Assembly (NCBI RefSeq): GCF_000971175.1
Contig: NZ_BBLY01000004.1
Span: forward strand, 1 to 64,000
Direction: 5' to 3'
DNA length: 64,000 nucleotides
Origin: Demequina pelophila
GTDB lineage: Bacteria > Actinomycetota > Actinomycetes > Actinomycetales > Demequinaceae
Shown here piece after piece: positions 61,038-64,000 of this stretch. The position numbers were made by a program, and so were the translations under genes. Position 1 is the stretch's first letter. Each line of letters starts with the position of its first letter. The notes under the pieces are model-generated. The model ran no database searches and was not told the origin of the DNA. It saw only the letters and a list, made by a program, of their open reading frames with translations.

Positions 61038-61379
61038 TCATGCGACGGCCACGCCGTGACGCTCGAGCACGGCGATCGCGGCCGAGTTGCCTGCGCGCGC
61101 GGCGTCGATCGTCTTGTACGACACGACCGCGACCTGCTCGTCGATCCACGCGGCGACGTCGTCACGGCGGTATCGAACGTTGCGCCCGATGCGCAGCGAC
61201 GCCGGGCCGTTCTCGCGGGTGCTGCGCCACTTGTAGAGGGTCGGCACGGCGATACCCGTCTCGACCGCGACCTGTTCGATCGTCATGAGTTCCGGCCACG
61301 CGTGGCGCGGCGTGCCAAGCGCCGGCTCGGGCCTAGGGTCGAGTTCGACGTCGGCGACTGCCGTAGGTGAGAGGGTCAT
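61038..61379 (-). CDS. AlpA/excisionase-like helix-turn-helix protein
   Basis: A 113-residue protein with a MerR/AlpA-type domain (MTIEQVAVETGIAVPTLYKWRSTRENGPASLRIGRNVRYRRDDVAAWIDEQ, about residues 32-85). It is the first leftward gene, diverging from the XRE repressor across a 113-bp switch region. In satellites such proteins activate excision or the replication operon. The gap 60878-61037 to Prim-Pol shows no gene. Confidence 0.85.
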   Translation of the reverse strand: MTLSPTAVADVELDPRPEPALGTPRHAWPELMTIEQVAVETGIAVPTLYKWRSTRENGPASLRIGRNVRYRRDDVAAWIDEQVAVVSYKTIDAARAGNSAAIAVLERHGVAVA

Positions 61380-61383
61380 TGGC

Positions 61384-61461
61384 CTAGTCCGTTCTGCCTG
61401 ATCGACAGTCGCGATCAGGCGAGTCGGACTATACGCCTAGTGGGCGGCGGTGTGCTAGTCC
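61384..61461. promoter_or_regulatory. genetic-switch region between alpA-like and XRE genes
   Basis: Three copies of CTAGTCC or its reverse: 61384-61390, GGACTA at 61426-61431, and 61455-61461. An inverted repeat CCTGATCG/CGATCAGG lies between the first two. Likely operators for the XRE protein. TACCGT (61481-61486) stands six bases before the XRE GTG start (leaderless). Confidence 0.6.
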
Positions 61462-61492
61462 TTTTCGCCTGCGTGTCGGATACCGTGGCGGG

Positions 61493-62026
61493 GTGACTGA
61501 GGCGACGGGCGAGCAGTGGGGGCGGCGATTCGAGGCAGGCGTCGGTGCGCGCATTCGTGCGCTGCGCGAGGCGCGCGGCCTCTCGACGACCGCGCTCGCC
61601 GACGGCATGACGCGCCTCGGCGTGCCTGTGAATCAGTCGACGATGTCGAAGTACGAACGCGGCGTCATCGGGATCGGCCTCGCGCAGCTCACGGCGGCGG
61701 CCGTGGTGCTCGAAACGTCGCCGGCGGTGCTGCTCGTCGACCTCGAGGCCGACGAGGTCGAAGTCGCGCCGGGCCGGTTCGCCGGCGTGGTCGACGCGGT
61801 CGAATGGTGGGCGGGCCGGCAGACGTTGCCGGCGGCCGCGTACTCGCTCGAGCATGCCGTCGGGCCGCTCGTGCTGCTGCGTCAACGTGCCGAACTGCTC
61901 GCGGTCGCGGTGCGTCTCGCCGGCGTCAACGACGAGGTTGCGGACGCGGCTCAGGCGCACGTGCCCAAGGTCGACGCACAACTCGCGGCGCACAGGTGGC
62001 AGCCGGCGGTCGGCGACGATGCCTAG
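61493..62026 (+). CDS. XRE-family repressor (element master regulator)
   Basis: A 177-residue protein with an N-terminal helix-turn-helix (GARIRALREARGLSTTALADGMTRLGVPVNQSTMSKYERGVIGIGLAQLTAAA) and an all-helical C-terminal part for dimerisation. It is transcribed away from the alpA-pri-rep operon and overlaps integrase by eight bases, as Stl-like repressors do in phage-inducible islands. No peptidase signature is seen, so induction would require a partner protein rather than RecA self-cleavage. Confidence 0.85.
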   Translation: MTEATGEQWGRRFEAGVGARIRALREARGLSTTALADGMTRLGVPVNQSTMSKYERGVIGIGLAQLTAAAVVLETSPAVLLVDLEADEVEVAPGRFAGVVDAVEWWAGRQTLPAAAYSLEHAVGPLVLLRQRAELLAVAVRLAGVNDEVADAAQAHVPKVDAQLAAHRWQPAVGDDA

Positions 62027-63170
62027 GCCGCCGCTGCCGGTCGGTGGTTGGGGTCGGATCACGACGACGAGCGACGCCGGCGAGCATGTCGCGGTGGCCC
62101 GGTTCCGCGACCACGACGGGCGTACGCGGGTCGTGACGGCGTCGGGCCGGTCGCGATCGGCTGCCGAGGCCGAGCTGCTGCGCCGGCTGCGCGAGCGGTC
62201 GCGCGCCGGCGGGCGCGACGTGTCCTCGAGCACGAGGGTCGACGAACTCGCGCGCGTGTGGCTCGCCGAGGTCGACGAGTCCGATCGCGCGCACTCGACG
62301 ATCGTGAGGTACCGGCTCGCGGTGCGCCGGCACGTCGTGCCCAGGCTCGGCGGCCTGCGCGTGTCGGAGGTCACGACAGCGCGCGTCGACCGGGCGCTGC
62401 GCGACATTGCCGACGACGTCGGGCCGGCGACGGCGCGCCTCGCGCGCACGTGCCTGTCGAACATGTTCGGACTCGCGGCCCGGCACGACGCGATCGTCGC
62501 GAACCCGGTACGCGAGGCGAGGACGATCGCGCCGACGCGGGCCGAGCCTCGAGCACTCGACGCCGACGAGGTCCGTGAGCTGCGCGCAGCGGTGCGCGCC
62601 GACGACTACGCGGTCGCCTGCGACCTGCCGCTGCTCGTCGATCTGCTGCTCGCGACGGGCTGCCGGGTCGGCGAGGTGCTCGCGCTGCGCTGGTCCGACG
62701 TCGACCTCGAGGTCGGGCACGTGACGATCGACGGGACGGTCGTGCGAACTGCCGGCGGCCTCGTGCGGCAGGAGCGCACCAAAGGCGGCCGCGCGCGCGT
62801 CCTCGTGCTGCCGCCGCGCATCGTCGCGACGCTGCTCGAGCGCCGGGTCGACGGGCTGCCTTCGCCCGTGATCCTGCCGGCCGTGACGATGGGGTACCGC
62901 GAAGTCACGACGGTCAACAAGCAATGGCGATCGTTCCGTCGACGCGACGCCGAGCGCGAGGTGGCCGCCGGCAGGCCGGCGCGGTTCGACGACCTCAAGT
63001 TGCACACGCTGCGCAAGACGGTCGCGACGCGCCTCGAGCGCGACGGCGGCCTCGAGGCCGCTGCCGAGCAGTTGGGGCACGCCGGCGTCGCGGTCACGGC
63101 GAGGCACTACGTCGAGCGCGCGGTGCTCGCGGCCGATCAGTCGGCCGTGCTCGACACGCTGCTCGAGTAG
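62019..63170 (+). CDS. int: tyrosine integrase
   Basis: This 383-residue site-specific recombinase has an N-terminal arm-binding part, a SAM-like core-binding domain (about residues 72-165) and a catalytic domain with Arg216 (ATGCRVGEVL), Lys255 (ERTKGGR), His329-x-x-Arg332 (LHTLRKT), His354 (LGHAG) and Tyr364 (ARHYVER), all present. It ends 83 bases before the att core in tRNA-Lys. ATG 62019 gives MPRPPLPVGGWG. It integrates and, with the AlpA-like factor, probably excises the element. Confidence 0.95.
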   Translation: MPRPPLPVGGWGRITTTSDAGEHVAVARFRDHDGRTRVVTASGRSRSAAEAELLRRLRERSRAGGRDVSSSTRVDELARVWLAEVDESDRAHSTIVRYRLAVRRHVVPRLGGLRVSEVTTARVDRALRDIADDVGPATARLARTCLSNMFGLAARHDAIVANPVREARTIAPTRAEPRALDADEVRELRAAVRADDYAVACDLPLLVDLLLATGCRVGEVLALRWSDVDLEVGHVTIDGTVVRTAGGLVRQERTKGGRARVLVLPPRIVATLLERRVDGLPSPVILPAVTMGYREVTTVNKQWRSFRRRDAEREVAAGRPARFDDLKLHTLRKTVATRLERDGGLEAAAEQLGHAGVAVTARHYVERAVLAADQSAVLDTLLE

Positions 63171-63173
63171 GCG

Positions 63174-63196
63174 AAAACGTCGAGTTTCCGTCGAGT
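63174..63196. promoter_or_regulatory. integrase arm-type sites, right end
   Basis: AAAACGTCGAGT (63174-63185) and CCGTCGAGT (63188-63196) between the integrase stop and the att core, matching the repeats near the left end. Confidence 0.7.
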
Positions 63197-63253
63197 TCGA
63201 CCTCGCGAACCTCAAGGCGCTTCGAACCAACCGCCTATTTACCAGGGGTGATA

Positions 63254-63289
63254 GTGGGCCCCGTGGGGCTCGAACCCACGACCTACGGA
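63254..63289. repeat. attR core within tRNA-Lys
   Basis: A 36-bp core identical to 54860-54895. It covers the tRNA from the anticodon stem to one base beyond the 3' end, so integration restores a complete tRNA. Confidence 0.92.
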
Positions 63290-63327
63290 TTAAAAGTCCG
63301 CTGCTCTACCAACTGAGCTAGAGGCCC
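63255..63327 (-). tRNA. tRNA-Lys (TTT), element target
   Basis: A 73-nt cloverleaf on the minus strand with acceptor GGGCCTC / GGGGCCC, discriminator A, D-loop AGTTGGTAGA, anticodon loop CTTTTAA (anticodon TTT) and T-loop TTCGAGC. The 3' half is the att core of the adjoining element. The 5' half overlaps the end of the VanZ-like frame. Confidence 0.96.
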
Positions 63328-63892
63328 GCCGACCATGGTAGTTGCGCCGCGCACGTGCCCGGCCCCGCCGCGCCAGTTCCACGCCGCCCACCAGCACCGC
63401 CACGACGAGCCCGCCCAGCAGCGCGCCGGCCGAGTTGAGCAGCACGTCATCGATGTCCGCCACGCGCCCCAGCGTGTACTGCGCCATCTCGATCCCCACG
63501 GACAGCACCACCCCGGCGAACAGCGCCGACAGCACGCGCAGCCAGAATCCGCGCCGTATCAGCGCCGCGATCACCGCGCCCAGCGGCATGAACATCGCCA
63601 CGTTGCCGATGAGGTTGAGCCACACGCGCTGGCTCTGGGAGTTGAGCGCCCGGTCGATCTCCTGGAAGGGCGTGAGGTTCACGCTCGCGGCCCCGGTGTG
63701 GCTCGATGCGAGCGTGTCGCCGATGGTCAGCCACCCGATGACCGCGAGGCAGGCGACCAGCGCCGCCCAGAGGGCGGCACGCGCCCCTCGCCCGCGCATC
63801 GTCCCCAGGACCGCCGCCAGGAGGGTGAGCCCGAGCCCCACGGCCGCGTACGGCACCGAGGACTCGGCTCCGTACGGCACGGCGAACTGCAT
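63290..63892 (-). CDS. VanZ-like membrane protein ending inside tRNA-Lys
   Basis: The 200-residue protein has five membrane segments (YAAVGLGLTLLAAVLGTM; ALWAALVACLAVIGWLTIG; LNLIGNVAMFMPLGAVIAALI; VLSALFAGVVLSVGIEMAQYTL; DDVLLNSAGALLGGLVVAVLVGG). NLIGNVAMFMPLG and DIDDVLLNSAGALLG are VanZ-family marks. VanZ-like proteins modify glycopeptide or lipopeptide susceptibility in some bacteria; the cellular role is often unknown. The last 15 codons are read from the tRNA-Lys gene, and TAA lies in its anticodon loop. GGAGGAGCC precedes the ATG. Confidence 0.85.
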   Translation of the reverse strand: MQFAVPYGAESSVPYAAVGLGLTLLAAVLGTMRGRGARAALWAALVACLAVIGWLTIGDTLASSHTGAASVNLTPFQEIDRALNSQSQRVWLNLIGNVAMFMPLGAVIAALIRRGFWLRVLSALFAGVVLSVGIEMAQYTLGRVADIDDVLLNSAGALLGGLVVAVLVGGVELARRGRARARRNYHGRRASSSVGRAADF

Positions 63893-63955
63893 GGCTCCTC
63901 CTGGAAAGTGTCCATCCAGGATCTCACCTTCGTCCCGGGACGATGTACGGCGCGC

Positions 63956-64000
63956 CTAAGCGAGCAGGCCCAGCTCCCCGAAGCCTCGCCACGCCATGGC
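63956..64000 (-). CDS. C-terminal end of an unidentified gene (partial)
   Basis: Only 14 codons and a TAG stop are visible (ending AMAWRGFGELGLLA). The rest lies beyond the window, so the product cannot be named. Confidence 0.45.
   Translation of the reverse strand, partial: AMAWRGFGELGLLA

Larger units (their letters stand above)
54860..63289. mobile_element. 8.4-kb integrative element in tRNA-Lys, phage-satellite-like
   Basis: The element is bounded by a 36-bp direct repeat (54860-54895 and 63254-63289). The right copy is the 3' part of the intact tRNA-Lys gene, the left the displaced original. Contents: integrase, XRE repressor, AlpA-like regulator, Prim-Pol, RepA-like ATPase, candidate origin, and several unknown genes. 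The order (int and repressor together, diverging from alpA-pri-rep) is that of phage-inducible chromosomal islands. No capsid, terminase or relaxase gene is seen. Integrative plasmid relic is the main alternative. Confidence 0.85.

Overview
The window is high-GC DNA from an actinobacterium, most likely a member of Micrococcales related to Demequina or Cellulomonas. This placement is an inference from gene content: bldC, a DUF3073 protein, a class E sortase with a small membrane partner, a purF-purM block, a 13E12-type HNH protein, an Act-Hol-type membrane protein and several leaderless promoters. No rRNA or CRISPR array was seen.

Layout. 1-7.5 kb: the end of a GH2 beta-galactosidase, a small sterol-carrier-like protein, and an alpha-glucoside-type ABC importer (lipoprotein plus two permeases) behind a promoter overlapped by a LacI-type operator. 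7.5-9.7 kb: two proteins of unknown function. 9.7-19.6 kb: a surface-appendage locus with two class C sortases, one class E sortase and its partner, two pilins with sorting signals LPMTG and FAMTG, and a 1077-residue choice-of-anchor-A adhesin ending in LPAAG. Five copies of GTTGGCGCATGTT tie this locus and one unknown gene together. 19.6-28 kb: housekeeping genes (purF, purM, bldC, ogt, an EamA exporter, tRNA-Phe, tRNA-Asp, tRNA-Glu, a zincin and a uracil permease). 28-40 kb: sugar catabolism (galE, galK, araD, araA, a ChvE/MmsAB-type monosaccharide importer and two LacI regulators). 40-47.4 kb: a short-chain dehydrogenase, carbonic anhydrase, a flavodoxin-like protein, a GyrI-like protein, 5-oxoprolinase pxpABC and a BCCT osmolyte transporter. 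47.6-53.3 kb: HNH protein, aldo/keto reductase, DHFR-like protein, GH51 arabinofuranosidase and a small membrane protein. Beta-galactosidase, arabinofuranosidase, sugar importers and gal/ara genes together suggest growth on plant-derived arabino-galacto-oligosaccharides. galT and araB are not in the window.

53.4-54.9 kb is a scar zone with two transposase remnants around a leaderless mazEF-like toxin-antitoxin pair. From 54,860 to 63,289 an 8.4-kb integrated element occupies the 3' end of a tRNA-Lys gene, flanked by 36-bp direct repeats with integrase arm sites near each end. Its integrase and XRE repressor read one way. An AlpA-like regulator, a Prim-Pol primase, a RepA-like ATPase and further genes read the other way, on both sides of a candidate origin. 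That is the architecture of phage-inducible chromosomal islands (phage satellites); no structural phage gene or relaxase was recognised. A VanZ-like gene whose stop codon lies inside the tRNA-Lys anticodon loop follows.

Three non-genic signals deserve attention: the 13-bp motif of the pilus locus; a 116-bp intergenic element with 14-bp inverted ends present twice (3601-3716 and 27952-28067); and the decamer GGGACGATGC, found 14 times by eye in the host part and not at all in the integrated element.
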